A stretch of 64,000 bases of DNA, from NCBI RefSeq assembly GCF_046557915.1, contig NZ_JBHEBG010000004.1, positions 248,001 to 312,000 of the forward strand, read 5' to 3'. Shown piece by piece: positions 25,632 through 36,300 of the stretch (the stretch's first letter is position 1; each line of letters begins with the position of its first letter). Under the pieces are notes generated by a model that saw only the letters and a program-made list of their open reading frames with translations, ran no database searches and was not told the DNA's origin. The translations under genes were made by a program, and so were the position numbers. The stretch comes from JBHEBG01 sp046557915. GTDB taxonomy: Bacteria; Bacteroidota; Bacteroidia; Flavobacteriales; Flavobacteriaceae.

Positions 25632-26891
25632 CTATTCTTGAATTATTTTACGGATTCTATGATTCGAAGTATCGGTAACATATACGATTCCATGGGTATC
25701 TACGGTTACCCCGAATGGGTGGTTAAATTGAGCATCAAGACCAGATCCATCAGTTGACCCCTCAATACTACCTGCATAGGTGATTACCTGATCACCACTA
25801 ACCTTTTTAATTTTTTGATTCTGCTCATCGACCACATAAATATCACCTTCTGCATCTATATCTAAACCTTTTGGATATCTGAACTGCGCACCTTCTACAT
25901 GTCCGTCAACATCACCTTCTCCACTACCTGCAATGACTACAGCTGTGTCATTTTCAAAGTTAATTTTCCAAATTTGATGACCATTGGGTTCTGTAAAAAA
26001 GACATTCTCTTCTTGGTCTACTGCAATTCCTGATACTATCCCAAAATTACCGGAAGACGAAGTCACATATCCCTCTTGGTCTACTCTTCGGATTAGACCA
26101 TTCCTTGCATCCGCAACATACACAATTCCATTCGGTGCAACTGCTATTCCTATTGGTGCATCAAACTGTGCCTCGGTACCTCTTCCGTCAGAATTTCCTT
26201 GAGTACTACCTGCCAAGGTTATTACATTTCCGTTCGGGCTTATTTTACGTATTCTATGATTTCCAGAGTCAGCCACATAAACATTTCCGTCTGCATCAAT
26301 ATCAATGTCCCAAGGGGCATTAAATTGGGCTGCTGAACCAAAACCATCTCTATCACCTTTAGTTCCTCCTGAAAAGGTCGTTGCTGTACCATCTGGGGTG
26401 ATTTTTCTAATGCGATGGTTTCTGGGGTCGGCAACAAATACATCCCCATTTGAATCTATAGCTAATCCGGTGGGCCTGTTAAACCTAGCATCGGTACCAA
26501 TGCCATCTACAAACCCCTCTCTTGACCCTGCCAATGTGCTTACAATTGCTTCTGATAAGATATAATCAAATTCAGGACCTGTTAACTCGGTACCGTCAAC
26601 TATTACTTTGACTTTCCCTGTATATGCTCCTACTGGGACTGTAGTGCCAATTTTGGTGTTTCTTACTTGGCCAACAATGGCTTCTTTATCATTAAAAAAC
26701 ACTTGCACCTTACCTGGGTCTGTGCCAAAATTGCTGCCATTTATGGTTACCAAAGTATTTTTTGGACCACTTGTTGGGTTTATGGATGATAGCATAGCTA
26801 CTGGAGTAGCACTCGTATCATCATCTTTGCTACAGCTTGTCATTACAATCAACATAAAAAACAAACCGATTTTTATTATTGAATTTTTCAT
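25632..26891 (-). CDS. TIG + NHL beta-propeller surface lipoprotein (paralog 1)
   Basis: A 419-residue lipoprotein. The signal peptide MKNSIIKIGLFFMLIVMTSC ends in a lipobox, followed by SKDDD, which fits the Flavobacterial lipoprotein surface-export signal. Residues ~35-115 form an immunoglobulin-like IPT/TIG domain (INPTSGPKNTLVTINGSNFG). Residues ~118-419 are six NHL blades, each with the pattern GIAVD..GNVYVADSGNHRIRK; the fourth blade (~255-295) is the most divergent and lacks the usual DG loop. Such propellers bind proteins or glycans and have no conserved catalytic residues. It is the last gene of a five-member same-strand array running from 33114 down to 25632, with 20-28-nt spacers. 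Confidence 0.88.
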   Translation of the reverse strand: MKNSIIKIGLFFMLIVMTSCSKDDDTSATPVAMLSSINPTSGPKNTLVTINGSNFGTDPGKVQVFFNDKEAIVGQVRNTKIGTTVPVGAYTGKVKVIVDGTELTGPEFDYILSEAIVSTLAGSREGFVDGIGTDARFNRPTGLAIDSNGDVFVADPRNHRIRKITPDGTATTFSGGTKGDRDGFGSAAQFNAPWDIDIDADGNVYVADSGNHRIRKISPNGNVITLAGSTQGNSDGRGTEAQFDAPIGIAVAPNGIVYVADARNGLIRRVDQEGYVTSSSGNFGIVSGIAVDQEENVFFTEPNGHQIWKINFENDTAVVIAGSGEGDVDGHVEGAQFRYPKGLDIDAEGDIYVVDEQNQKIKKVSGDQVITYAGSIEGSTDGSGLDAQFNHPFGVTVDTHGIVYVTDTSNHRIRKIIQE

Positions 26892-26910
26892 TGTTCTATT
26901 TTTTTAAGCT

Positions 26911-28251
26911 TTACTCTTGTTTTATAGTTTTTATCTTATAGTTTCCTTTATCCATAACATACAACACCCCATCTGTATCTAAAACTAGACCATTTGGATA
27001 TTTAAATTTGGCGTCAGTAATCAATCCATCAGCATCACCTTCGTCTAATCCGGCAACGGTATTAACCACTCCTTCTGTGGTAATGCTTCGTATTTTAAAA
27101 TTATCTGAATCGCCAATAAAAATGGTATTGTTCGTATCAATGGCTATACCTATTGGGTAGTTAAACCTTGCTTCTCCGGATATGCCATCTTCATAACCTA
27201 CTGATGACCCAGCAATTGTGGTTACCATCCCATCAGGTGTTATCTTCTTGATTTTATTATTACTCGAATCAACTACGTAAATATTTCCTTGGGAGTCTGT
27301 AGCTATTCCTTGTGGGTATTTAAACCTTGCATTTACTCCATGACCATCTAAATCCCCTATAGTTCCACCTGCAAGGGTGGTTACTGTTCCATCTAGCCCC
27401 ACCTTTCTTATGCTACTGTTGTCCATATCTGCGACATATAGGTAACCATTACCATAAGTAATACCTTGAGGCCATCTAAATTGTGCATTAGCACCAACAC
27501 CATCTGCATCTCCTTCAGAGCCATTCCCTGCCAAAGTAGTAACCATGCCTTCTGGGGTAATTTTACGAATGGAATGACGTGATGCATCTGTTACATATAA
27601 ATTTCCATCTTCATCTATTGTAATGCCCGTTGGATAATCAAATTTTGCTGCTGTGGCATTACCATCTTCAAATCCTCTAGTACTTCCTACAAAAGTGCTT
27701 ACCTCCTTGTGAGGTGTAATTTTTCTAATTCTGTAGTTTCCTCTATCTGTAACATATAGGTTTCCCTCTTGGTCAAAAACACCATCCCAAGGTGCTGCGA
27801 ATCTTGCACTCAAACTTATCCCGTCAGACATTCCTCTGAGGCTTCCAGCAAACGTGCTCACGCGAACTCCGGAAACCACATAGGTAAACTCAGGGCCTAC
27901 CAACTCAGTTCCATCTACCATTACCTTAATAGCCCCTGTAAAAGCTCTTGTGGGTACTTTTGTTACGATTTTTGTATCCGTGACGCTTTCTACAATGGCT
28001 TCTTTTTCATTAAAAAATACAGTCACTTTTGATATATCCGTACCAAAATTGGAACCATTGATAGTTACTTCTGTTTTATGTGGACCTGTTAAGGGTGTTA
28101 TATCACCAAGGCCGGGATCGGTACTTTCTTCTATGGGAACGGGAGTTTCTTCCTCAGAATTAGGCCCCATAAAGCCATTATCCTCTTTACTGCAACCAAA
28201 TATCAATACTGATGCAAGTATTAGCATAGTTGTTTTTATAACTTTTCTCAT
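26911..28251 (-). CDS. TIG + NHL beta-propeller surface lipoprotein (paralog 2)
   Basis: A 446-residue member of the array, starting MRKVIKTTMLILASVLIFGC with lipobox Cys followed by SKEDN (surface-export type). A Pro/Glu-rich linker (~25-45) leads to a TIG domain (ITPLTGPHKTEVTINGSNFG) and six NHL blades from ~130 onward. Its closest relative is the C-terminal part of the fusion protein at 31000-33114: 165 bp are identical (27767-27931 versus 31856-32020), spanning the end of TIG and the first blade. The start codon aligns with Val259 of the fusion. It is likely co-transcribed with the neighbours. Ligand unknown. Confidence 0.88.
   Translation of the reverse strand: MRKVIKTTMLILASVLIFGCSKEDNGFMGPNSEEETPVPIEESTDPGLGDITPLTGPHKTEVTINGSNFGTDISKVTVFFNEKEAIVESVTDTKIVTKVPTRAFTGAIKVMVDGTELVGPEFTYVVSGVRVSTFAGSLRGMSDGISLSARFAAPWDGVFDQEGNLYVTDRGNYRIRKITPHKEVSTFVGSTRGFEDGNATAAKFDYPTGITIDEDGNLYVTDASRHSIRKITPEGMVTTLAGNGSEGDADGVGANAQFRWPQGITYGNGYLYVADMDNSSIRKVGLDGTVTTLAGGTIGDLDGHGVNARFKYPQGIATDSQGNIYVVDSSNNKIKKITPDGMVTTIAGSSVGYEDGISGEARFNYPIGIAIDTNNTIFIGDSDNFKIRSITTEGVVNTVAGLDEGDADGLITDAKFKYPNGLVLDTDGVLYVMDKGNYKIKTIKQE
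27767..27931 (-). repeat. 165-bp tract identical to 31856-32020
   Basis: Every base matches the copy 4.1 kb away; a single mismatch at 27932 is followed by 22 more identical bases, while flanking sequence is clearly diverged. This is the mark of recent gene conversion or segmental copying between two NHL paralogs. Confidence 0.9.
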
Positions 28252-28276
28252 TGTAATATCCTTTACGTTTTAAATT

Positions 28277-29644
28277 TTATTTCTGGGTGATTTTACGGAT
28301 TCTATGGTTGCCGGAATCAATCACAAATATTGTCCCTAAGGAAGGTACCGATTGTGGGGCAACAACAATTCCATTAGGGGAATCGAATTGGGCCTCAGCA
28401 CCTTCACCATCTGAAAATCCCTTATCACTGCCGGCAAGTGTGCTTACAATACCACTGGGGGAAATTTTCCGGACTTTAAAGTTCAACTCATCTGAAACAT
28501 ACACATTGCCCAAAACGTCTGTTGCTATTCCACTTGGGTCCTGGAATTTTGCTTTACCGCTCACACCATCTTCATAACCTTCAACACTTCCTGCCAAGGT
28601 GCTTACCATTCCATCTGGCGTTATTTTCCTGATTTTATGATTGCCTTGGTCAGCTACATAGATGTTCTGGTTGGCATCTAATGCAATACCGTGAGGGTTG
28701 AAGAATTGGGCACTTAATGCCAAGCCATCAGCTGAACCTAGATCTCCACCCGCCAAAGTGGTTACCGTACCATCTGGGGTGATTTTACGAATCTTGTTGT
28801 TGTATCCATCCGTAACATACACATTACCTTGAGTATCTAACGCGATATCTTGGGGGAAAGCGAATTCTGCATCACTTCCTTTGCCGTCTTGATATCCTTC
28901 TGTACTGCCCGCAAGGGTAGTAACAAAACCTACATTGGTAATCTTTTTTATTTTATGATTTTTGTGGTCAGCTATATATATGTTTCCATCAGCATCAATG
29001 GCAATACCTTTTGGGGCGTTAAACTTTGCTTGTGATACAATTCCATCCACATCTCCTGGTTCACTTCCTACCAAAGTGATTATATCGCCATTTGGATCTA
29101 TTCTACGAATCTTATGATTATAGGTGTCCGCTACATAGATATTACCTTGATTATCCATTGTGACCCCTATCGGATTATGAAATTTAGCTTGTTCCAACGT
29201 ACCATCGGCATCACCTATTTTGCTTCCGGCAAAAGTGCTTACCTGTCCAACGGGTATGTAGGTAAATTTGGGACCTTCATACAGTAATTCCTCTATTACT
29301 ATTGCCACATTTGCTGCATCTACCCCATGAATTGGCACTTGTGGGACTAAAGCTGTTATCTGTGTATTATTAACCGATTGTACTGCACCTTCGTTGTCAT
29401 TAAAATATACTTCTATCTTGCTTGGGTCATTACCAAAATTGTTACCATTAATGGTTACCAAAGTATTTCTTGTGCCTTTAGTGGGGCTTATTGATGATAC
29501 TTGTACGGTAGGTGTCTCTTCAACCGGATCAGGAGCTTGTTCTACCGGGTCTGGTGCTAAAACCGTATTATCATCTTTGCTACAGCTTAAAACAATTATC
29601 ATAAGCATAGCTGTTCCCCATAATTTTATAATTACTCTCATCAT
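28277..29644 (-). CDS. TIG + NHL beta-propeller surface lipoprotein (paralog 3)
   Basis: A 455-residue lipoprotein beginning MMRVIIKLWGTAMLMIIVLSC with lipobox Cys followed by SKDDN. The linker DPVEQAPDPVEETP is followed by a TIG domain (ISPTKGTRNTLVTINGNNFG) and six NHL blades (~140-455). The last blade carries a short insertion (APQSVPSLGTIFVIDSG). It lies 25 nt upstream of paralog 2 in transcription order. No catalytic residues; presumably a binding propeller on the cell surface. Blades follow a regular 53-55-residue period with GDADG/GYQDG loops that recall calcium-binding Asp-Gly turns. Confidence 0.88.
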   Translation of the reverse strand: MMRVIIKLWGTAMLMIIVLSCSKDDNTVLAPDPVEQAPDPVEETPTVQVSSISPTKGTRNTLVTINGNNFGNDPSKIEVYFNDNEGAVQSVNNTQITALVPQVPIHGVDAANVAIVIEELLYEGPKFTYIPVGQVSTFAGSKIGDADGTLEQAKFHNPIGVTMDNQGNIYVADTYNHKIRRIDPNGDIITLVGSEPGDVDGIVSQAKFNAPKGIAIDADGNIYIADHKNHKIKKITNVGFVTTLAGSTEGYQDGKGSDAEFAFPQDIALDTQGNVYVTDGYNNKIRKITPDGTVTTLAGGDLGSADGLALSAQFFNPHGIALDANQNIYVADQGNHKIRKITPDGMVSTLAGSVEGYEDGVSGKAKFQDPSGIATDVLGNVYVSDELNFKVRKISPSGIVSTLAGSDKGFSDGEGAEAQFDSPNGIVVAPQSVPSLGTIFVIDSGNHRIRKITQK

Positions 29645-29668
29645 TTAATATTTAAGGTTGTATAATTT

Positions 29669-30946
29669 TTATTCCAATATGATTTTACGGATGCTGTGGT
29701 TTCCGGTATCGGCCACATAAATGCTACCTTGGGGGCCTATACAAATTCCATACGGATTTTTGAATTTTGCATCCACTCCTGTACCGTTGGTGGTTCCTTC
29801 GGACGACCCGGCCAGTGTTTTTACAGAACCGTCCTTGGTAATTATTCGAATTCTATGGTTATCCGTATCGGCAATTATTAAGTTTTCAGAATTATCAATA
29901 GCCACTCCGGAAGGATAATCAAAGAGGGCGGTTTCCAGTGACCCGTTTTTAAACCCTTCTGTTTTACCCGTAAGAGTGGTGACCTCACCATTGGGCATTA
30001 TCTTTCGAATTCTTTGATTTTCGTTATCGGCCACATAGACTATTCCATTGGAGTCCACTGTCAGTCCCATTGGATTGTAGAATTGGGCAACGTTTCCAAA
30101 ACCGTCAGAATAGCCAACCGTACTCCCTGCCAAGGTGCTTACAAGTCCTTCTGGAGTAATTTTCCGGATTCTATGACTTCGGGAATCCGAAACATAGATA
30201 TTTCCTTCTGGGCCCAATGCAATTCCACTAGGGTTACTAAATTGAGCGTTCATTCCTTGACCATCAGAACCACCAGACCTACCACCAGCTAGGGTATAAA
30301 CCATGCCTTCGGGCGTTATTTTGCGAATTCTGTTGTTTCCCGAATCTGCAATAAGTATATTGCCTTCTTCATCCACAGCAATACCGGAAGGGCTGTTAAA
30401 TTTGGCCTCATCTATATTGCCATTGACCATACCTTCGCCATTTCCTGCGAATATTTTAACTGCTTCATTCGGCTTCTTGCAGAAAATTGCGTGACGTAAT
30501 TTATCAGCAATGTATAAGGTACCCTCTTTATCGATGGCCACACCTCTTGCATTGCTTAGATATACTTCAGCTCCCACATAGGTGTTTACCTCTGCAGTTA
30601 ATTCGTACACGAACCTGGGACCTAAAACTGCCTCCTTGCCTTCAACTTTCAAGCCAATTGTCCCGGTACTTGCCTTGGGTGGAACAATTGCTGTTATCAC
30701 AGTATCACTAAGGTTATCAATTTCTGCTTTCTTACCATTAAAAAATACTTGCACTTTTGTCTTATCGGAACCAAAGTTGGTACCGTTAATTGTTACCAAA
30801 GTATTTTTTGGACCATTTGTCGGGTATATGGATAGTAGTGTTGCTACCGGTTTTTCTGGTACAACAACGATGTCCTCTTCCTTGCTACAGCTTTCTAATA
30901 CAATGAGCACAAAAAGCATGCTTATTTTTATGATGGTCTTGTTCAT
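29669..30946 (-). CDS. TIG + NHL beta-propeller surface lipoprotein (paralog 4)
   Basis: The open frame starts at 30979, but the ATG at 30946 gives the lipoprotein signal MNKTIIKISMLFVLIVLESC, followed by SKEED, so the protein is 425 residues. A TIG domain (IYPTNGPKNTLVTINGTNFG) is followed by six blades. The first blade is degenerate, lacking the usual DG loop and carrying an FCKKPNE insertion in place of IRKITP. It is the most diverged member, which implies the array is old apart from the recent exchange between paralogs 2 and 5. The same operon context as its neighbours. Confidence 0.87.
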   Translation of the reverse strand: MNKTIIKISMLFVLIVLESCSKEEDIVVVPEKPVATLLSIYPTNGPKNTLVTINGTNFGSDKTKVQVFFNGKKAEIDNLSDTVITAIVPPKASTGTIGLKVEGKEAVLGPRFVYELTAEVNTYVGAEVYLSNARGVAIDKEGTLYIADKLRHAIFCKKPNEAVKIFAGNGEGMVNGNIDEAKFNSPSGIAVDEEGNILIADSGNNRIRKITPEGMVYTLAGGRSGGSDGQGMNAQFSNPSGIALGPEGNIYVSDSRSHRIRKITPEGLVSTLAGSTVGYSDGFGNVAQFYNPMGLTVDSNGIVYVADNENQRIRKIMPNGEVTTLTGKTEGFKNGSLETALFDYPSGVAIDNSENLIIADTDNHRIRIITKDGSVKTLAGSSEGTTNGTGVDAKFKNPYGICIGPQGSIYVADTGNHSIRKIILE

Positions 30947-30999
30947 TGTCCTGTTCTTTAAGTTGAATCCGCTATGCATGAATCCTCAATTTTACTTTC

Positions 31000-33114
31000 T
31001 TATTCTTCTTTAATGGTTTTGATCTTATGGCTTCCCGCATCCATCACATACAATGTCCCTTTTCTATCTACGGCCATGCCTTGTGGGTAAATAAATTTTG
31101 CTTCTGTGGTCTTTCCATCTATATCACCTTCATCTATACCAGCAACCGTACTGACGGTTCCGTCCGTAGTTATACTGCGTATTCTAAAATTATTCACGTC
31201 ACTAACAAAAATTGTATTGTTCGCATCAATGGCAATACCCGTTGGCCTGTTAAATTTTGCTTCTTCCGAGGCCCCATCTTCATTTCCTAACGATGATCCC
31301 GCAATAGTGCTTACCAGACCTTCAGGAGTAATCTTTTTTATTTTGTAATTGCCCGTGTCTGCCACATAAATGTTTCCATTGCCATCCATGGTTATCCCTT
31401 GGGGGTATTTAAACTCAGCATTTTCCACCTGTCCATCACTATCGCCCAAAATTTCACCAGCCAGAGTGGTAACTGCCCCGTCCAACGTTACCTTTCTTAT
31501 TCTATGGTTGTTCATATCCGCTACATATAAACAACCATTACCATAGGCAATGTCATTGGGCCAACTAAACTGTGCATTTGCACCGATACCATCCGCATCT
31601 CCAAGAGAATCATTTCCCGCCAAAGTGGTCACTTCGCCATCAGGGGTGATTTTCCGAATGGCATGACGGGATGCATCTGTTACATATAAATTTCCATCTT
31701 CGTCTATAGTAATTCCTGTTAAGGCACTAAATTTGGCAGTGGAAGCATCACCATCTTCAAATCCTCTGGTACTTCCCGCAAAGGTGCTTACCACCTTGTG
31801 GGGGGTGATTTTTCGAATTCGATAATTTTCTCTATCAGCAACATAAAGGTTACCTTCTTGGTCAAAAACACCATCCCAAGGTGCTGCGAATCTTGCACTC
31901 AAACTTATCCCGTCAGACATTCCTCTGAGGCTTCCAGCAAACGTGCTCACGCGAACTCCGGAAACCACATAGGTAAACTCAGGGCCTACCAACTCAGTTC
32001 CATCTACCATTACCTTAATATCCCCTGTAAAAGCTCTTGTGGGGACTTTTGTCTGGATTATCGTATCCGAGACACTCTCTATAATGGCCTCTTTATCATT
32101 AAAAAAGACACTCACTTTGGAAGCATCGGTACCAAAATTGGAACCGTTGATGGTAACTTCTGTTTTATGCTCACCTGTTAAAGGGATAATGTCACCAAGA
32201 CTGGGATCGGTACTTTCTTCTACCGGATCAGGGACTTGCCCTATAGGATCTGGGGCAACGACTACATTGTCTTCCTTACTACAATTCATGCTCAAAGAAG
32301 CAAAACCAACCAGCATGAGGGCTTTGGTTACTTTTCTGACACTATTCTTTTTGGTTTCTTCTTCCCTTTTCTTGGTGAGATCCTTAAACGTTAACATTTG
32401 CCATACTTTGGCCGATGCTCCATGAAAAAAACCAGTTTTATGCTCATAGTTCTTTGGGTTTTTGAACGTTCCAAAAAGGATATCGAATACTGGCAAATCG
32501 GAATAATTATACCTATGAATACCTTTGGCATGATGTACCGTATGGCTTTCCGGGCGTTGAATGATATAACCCAACCAAGGTGCCGTTTTAATATTGGCAT
32601 GTTGGAACATGCCCAGAAAATTGGTTACCAACAGGGTTACTGTAATTGCCTGGGGAGAAAGACCAACCAATAAGGCAAAACAGATGCTTCCCAACACTGT
32701 CCAACCTATCATATCCAACGGACTAAAGTAAAATGCTCCGTAAGTGTCTAACCGTTCCGCACTGTGGTGCATCTGGTGAAAGGTTCTCCATAAGAAATTG
32801 GAGTTGTGCATGCCCCTATGCCAAACATATACACCAAACTCATACACTACAACACCTACCAATCCACCAATTACCGTGGTTAAGTTGGTAAGGTCTATTA
32901 AACGGTAAGGTTCTAGATAGGGGTCTATAAACAATGGTAAATAAGACGATAAAAAGAAGAAAAAAGCAAATGCCGATAATCCTCTTAATTTCCAAAACTT
33001 AACTTTGGGTAGTTGCTGTGCCGGATATACGGCTTCCCAAAACATTAATGAAGCGTACATTACTAATACTGTAATAGATACTGGGTCTAATAAAATTTCC
33101 AATGGCGTTATCAT
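31000..33114 (-). CDS. sterol desaturase fused in frame to TIG + NHL lipoprotein (paralog 5)
   Basis: A single 704-residue frame joins two unrelated proteins. Residues ~1-250 are a complete fatty acid hydroxylase/sterol desaturase with several membrane helices and all three di-iron His boxes: HRGMH, HQMHH and HTVHHAKGIH. Residues 259-704 are a full TIG + NHL lipoprotein whose signal segment (VRKVTKALMLVGFASLSMNC) now sits inside the chain, lipobox Cys at 278, followed by SKEDN. Val259 (GTC) aligns with the start Met of paralog 2, so the fusion joint is exactly at the old start codon. Either the product is a tethered fusion, cleaved at Cys278, or translation restarts at an internal Met. First gene of the NHL array. 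Confidence 0.85.
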   Translation of the reverse strand: MITPLEILLDPVSITVLVMYASLMFWEAVYPAQQLPKVKFWKLRGLSAFAFFFFLSSYLPLFIDPYLEPYRLIDLTNLTTVIGGLVGVVVYEFGVYVWHRGMHNSNFLWRTFHQMHHSAERLDTYGAFYFSPLDMIGWTVLGSICFALLVGLSPQAITVTLLVTNFLGMFQHANIKTAPWLGYIIQRPESHTVHHAKGIHRYNYSDLPVFDILFGTFKNPKNYEHKTGFFHGASAKVWQMLTFKDLTKKREEETKKNSVRKVTKALMLVGFASLSMNCSKEDNVVVAPDPIGQVPDPVEESTDPSLGDIIPLTGEHKTEVTINGSNFGTDASKVSVFFNDKEAIIESVSDTIIQTKVPTRAFTGDIKVMVDGTELVGPEFTYVVSGVRVSTFAGSLRGMSDGISLSARFAAPWDGVFDQEGNLYVADRENYRIRKITPHKVVSTFAGSTRGFEDGDASTAKFSALTGITIDEDGNLYVTDASRHAIRKITPDGEVTTLAGNDSLGDADGIGANAQFSWPNDIAYGNGCLYVADMNNHRIRKVTLDGAVTTLAGEILGDSDGQVENAEFKYPQGITMDGNGNIYVADTGNYKIKKITPEGLVSTIAGSSLGNEDGASEEAKFNRPTGIAIDANNTIFVSDVNNFRIRSITTDGTVSTVAGIDEGDIDGKTTEAKFIYPQGMAVDRKGTLYVMDAGSHKIKTIKEE
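31856..32020 (-). repeat. 165-bp tract identical to 27767-27931
   Basis: Second copy of the identical tract, inside the TIG/first-blade part of the fusion gene. See the entry at 27767. Confidence 0.9.
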
Positions 33115-33319
33115 AATAATTTGTTTTTAAGATTAACACCGCAAACATATTACCGAACCAGCTGTAACTTCAACCTGAAAAGTGTCATTATAACACAGAT
33201 TTGTTGCACGGTAACTTATTGTTTTTCAGAAATTTGTATGGAATACAAGGGATGTTGCAATACATGCAAAGCATGTTGCATTTGATCTGTTTTAAGGCTT
33301 TTGAGGGATGTAAGTTGTT

Positions 33320-36300
33320 TTAAGAAACATCGCTCGGCAATGTTCCAAATTGTTCGTGGAAACATTTTGAAAAATAGGAAGGATTTTGGAATCCAACACT
33401 ATATGCAATTTCGGCTATTGTGCCGCTCTGTTGTTTAAGCATATCCATTGCACGATGCAGACGAAACGACCTGATAAATTCGTTTGGAGTGAGATCGGTT
33501 ATGGCTTTTATTTTTCGAAATAATTGCGACCTACTCAATGCTACGGCATCTGCCAATTCTATAACGCCAAAAATCTCATTGGAAATTTCGGACTCCAATA
33601 CTTCGGTAACTTTTTTGATGAAATCTTGGTCAATAGAATTCAACTTCACCTTCTTCGGCATTAAGATGTCCCCCGTTGAAAAGTGCTTTTGTATTTTGCT
33701 TCTCACCGCTACCAAATTTTCTATCCTAACCAACAACTCCTCATTGTTAAAGGGTTTGGTTAAATAGTCATCGGCTAAACTTTTTAGACCTTCTATTTTA
33801 TCCTCTTTGGAGGAGCGGGCGGTAAGTAAGATAATGGGAATATGACTTGTACGTACATCTTCTTTAAGTGTTTTAGAAACCTCCAATCCATCCACTTTGG
33901 GCATCATTAAATCGCTTATAATGATATCTGGCACTAACTCAATTGCCTGCGATATACCGTCCTCGCCGTCAATTGCCTCTTTAATACAATAATCGTTCTT
34001 TAAGATACTCTTTATGTAAGTTCTTAAATCGGCATTGTCTTCTATTAATAGTAAAATTGGCAACTCATCATTTTCAATGATCTCATCCTCAATTAGAACA
34101 TCTGGTACTTTCTGTTCAATTAGCGTTTTGGATGTAGAAGTAATTGTTACCATTTCATCCGCTGATAAGTGTTCTTTTCCTAATGGTAAATTCACTTTAA
34201 AGCTACTTCCTTTACCCACTTCACTATCAACGGTTATAGTGCCTTTATGTAATTCTACCAGTTCTTTTACCAGTGCCAATCCAATGCCCGTCCCAATCTG
34301 GTTCTCGGTATTTGCATTGGATGCCTGATAAAATCGATTAAATATATATGAAAGCTCTTCCTTTGGAATACCGTTCCCTGTATCTGAAACAGTAACACAT
34401 AAATGATTTTTGCTCTGATCAACATCTAAAGTAACTCTCCCTCCCGAAGGCGTATATTTTAAGGCGTTTGATAGTAAGTTAATAATGACTTCCTCTAATT
34501 TTGCTTGGTCAACATAGAGAAAATAGGACTGTTTTTTTAAGTCGAGAGATAAATCAACCTCTTTTATTTCCGCCATGGATTGAAAGGAGGTTACACAGCC
34601 TTTAAGGAGTGGTACAATATCAATATGTGCTGCTTTTAGGCTGATTTTTCCTTCTTCAATTTTTGATAAATCAAGCAATTGATTTATGAGCTTCAGTAAA
34701 CGCTTTCCATTTCTTTCTATAATATCTACCGTTGGCTGCATAGTGGCATCTACGGCTTTTTTTAACTGCTCTAAGGGACCTAATATAAGTGTTAAAGGTG
34801 TTCTGAATTCGTGTGAGATATTATGGAAAAATCGTGTTTTTAATTGGTTGACTTCTTCCAATTGTTGCCTCTGAGTTTCTTTTATCGCTAGCAACTCCTT
34901 ATTCTTTTTATTTCGAAATCTAAAGAATTGAAATACTATCACAGTTAAAATTAATGCCAATAAGCCACCGACTGCGTATATGTTTTGCCACAACTTTCGA
35001 GATTTGTTTTCTTGTTGCAACTCATTGATTTCCTTTTCTTGTTTTGCGGTATCGTGTTTGGCCTGGACTTCGGCCAATTCTTTGTTTCTGCTGAATTCAC
35101 TGATACTATCCTCTACCTGTTTGTACAGCTTATGATACTCCAACGATTTTTTAAAATCTCCTTTTTTTTCAGAAAGCAGGGACAGATTTTTGTATGAATC
35201 CCCCAAGGCGTAATAATCGTTCTTTTCTTTCAGGCCATTATAAGCTTTTGAAAGGTAAAATTCAGCACTATCCAACCGCTTCTCGTTGAGATAGGCCAAT
35301 CCCAATTTATTGCTGATATTAAATAGCCTGGGCTGGTATTCGGTTGTATTACTAAGACGATATGCATCTTTATAGTACTGAATTCCTTTATTGGGTTCTC
35401 CTTTTAGTTGGTATACGTCACCGATGTTGGCCAGCGATTGTACGATGCCTTCTTCACTTTTTAATATTTGTCGTATTTCCAGTCCTTTTTTAAAATATAC
35501 AATGGAACTATCGTATTTTTTCCAATTCCTATAGAGAACACCGGTATTATTATATATGATTGAATTGATTCGCCTATCGCCGTACCCGCTATTGGCACTT
35601 AAGCTTTGTCTTAAATAATCCAGGGCTTTTTCGTAATTTCCGTTCTCTTCGTTTAGATTGGACAACGATATGTTTACCCTGGCAAGACCAATCATATCCC
35701 CAATTTCTTCTTTTATACTTCTACTTTTTACAAAATTTTTGAGTGCACTGCCTTCATCTCCGTTAAATGCATAAGCGGCACCCAACCTGAAATGACAATC
35801 AGAAAGCTTCTTTTTATTACCTAGTTGCTCAAAAATGGCAATAGCTTTTTTATAATAATCATAGGACTCATTATAATTGGACAAAAAATATTTTAAATGG
35901 CCATACTCGTAGTAGGTCATTGCCAAACCTTCTTCATCACTGTTCTTGTTATAAAACTCTAAGCATTCATCAAATATTTCTTTAGCCTCGGTATATAATC
36001 CTTGGTAGGTTTGGGTAGCTCCCTTTGCTAAAAGACACCTTATATATTTACTATTGGCAGCATTTTTTTTGAAAATTTCCAGGGCTTTGTCAAAGGGAAC
36101 GTATGCTGCTTCGTATTTCCCTTTAAGAGTCAGCAATCTTCCCTGTATATAATATGTTTGGGCAAGTTGTAAAGGGAAGTCCTTAACATGGTTATGATTT
36201 AAAATTGTACCGATCAATTCCTTGGCTTTCGGCAACGAATTATCAAGGTAGATTTCGGCCAACTCATTGGCCTTGGAAAAATAAACTTCTCCTTTGGAAG

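Noticed and set aside
27769..28032. Nearly identical plus-strand open frames at 27769-28032 and 31798-32181
   Set aside because: They are shadows of the 165-bp identical coding tract on the minus strand, not separate genes.
25632..32340. Regular short-period repeats that could look like a CRISPR or satellite array
   Set aside because: The period (~160 bp) corresponds to 53-55-residue NHL blades in intact reading frames, and the copies are diverged; no spacer/repeat pattern or cas genes.
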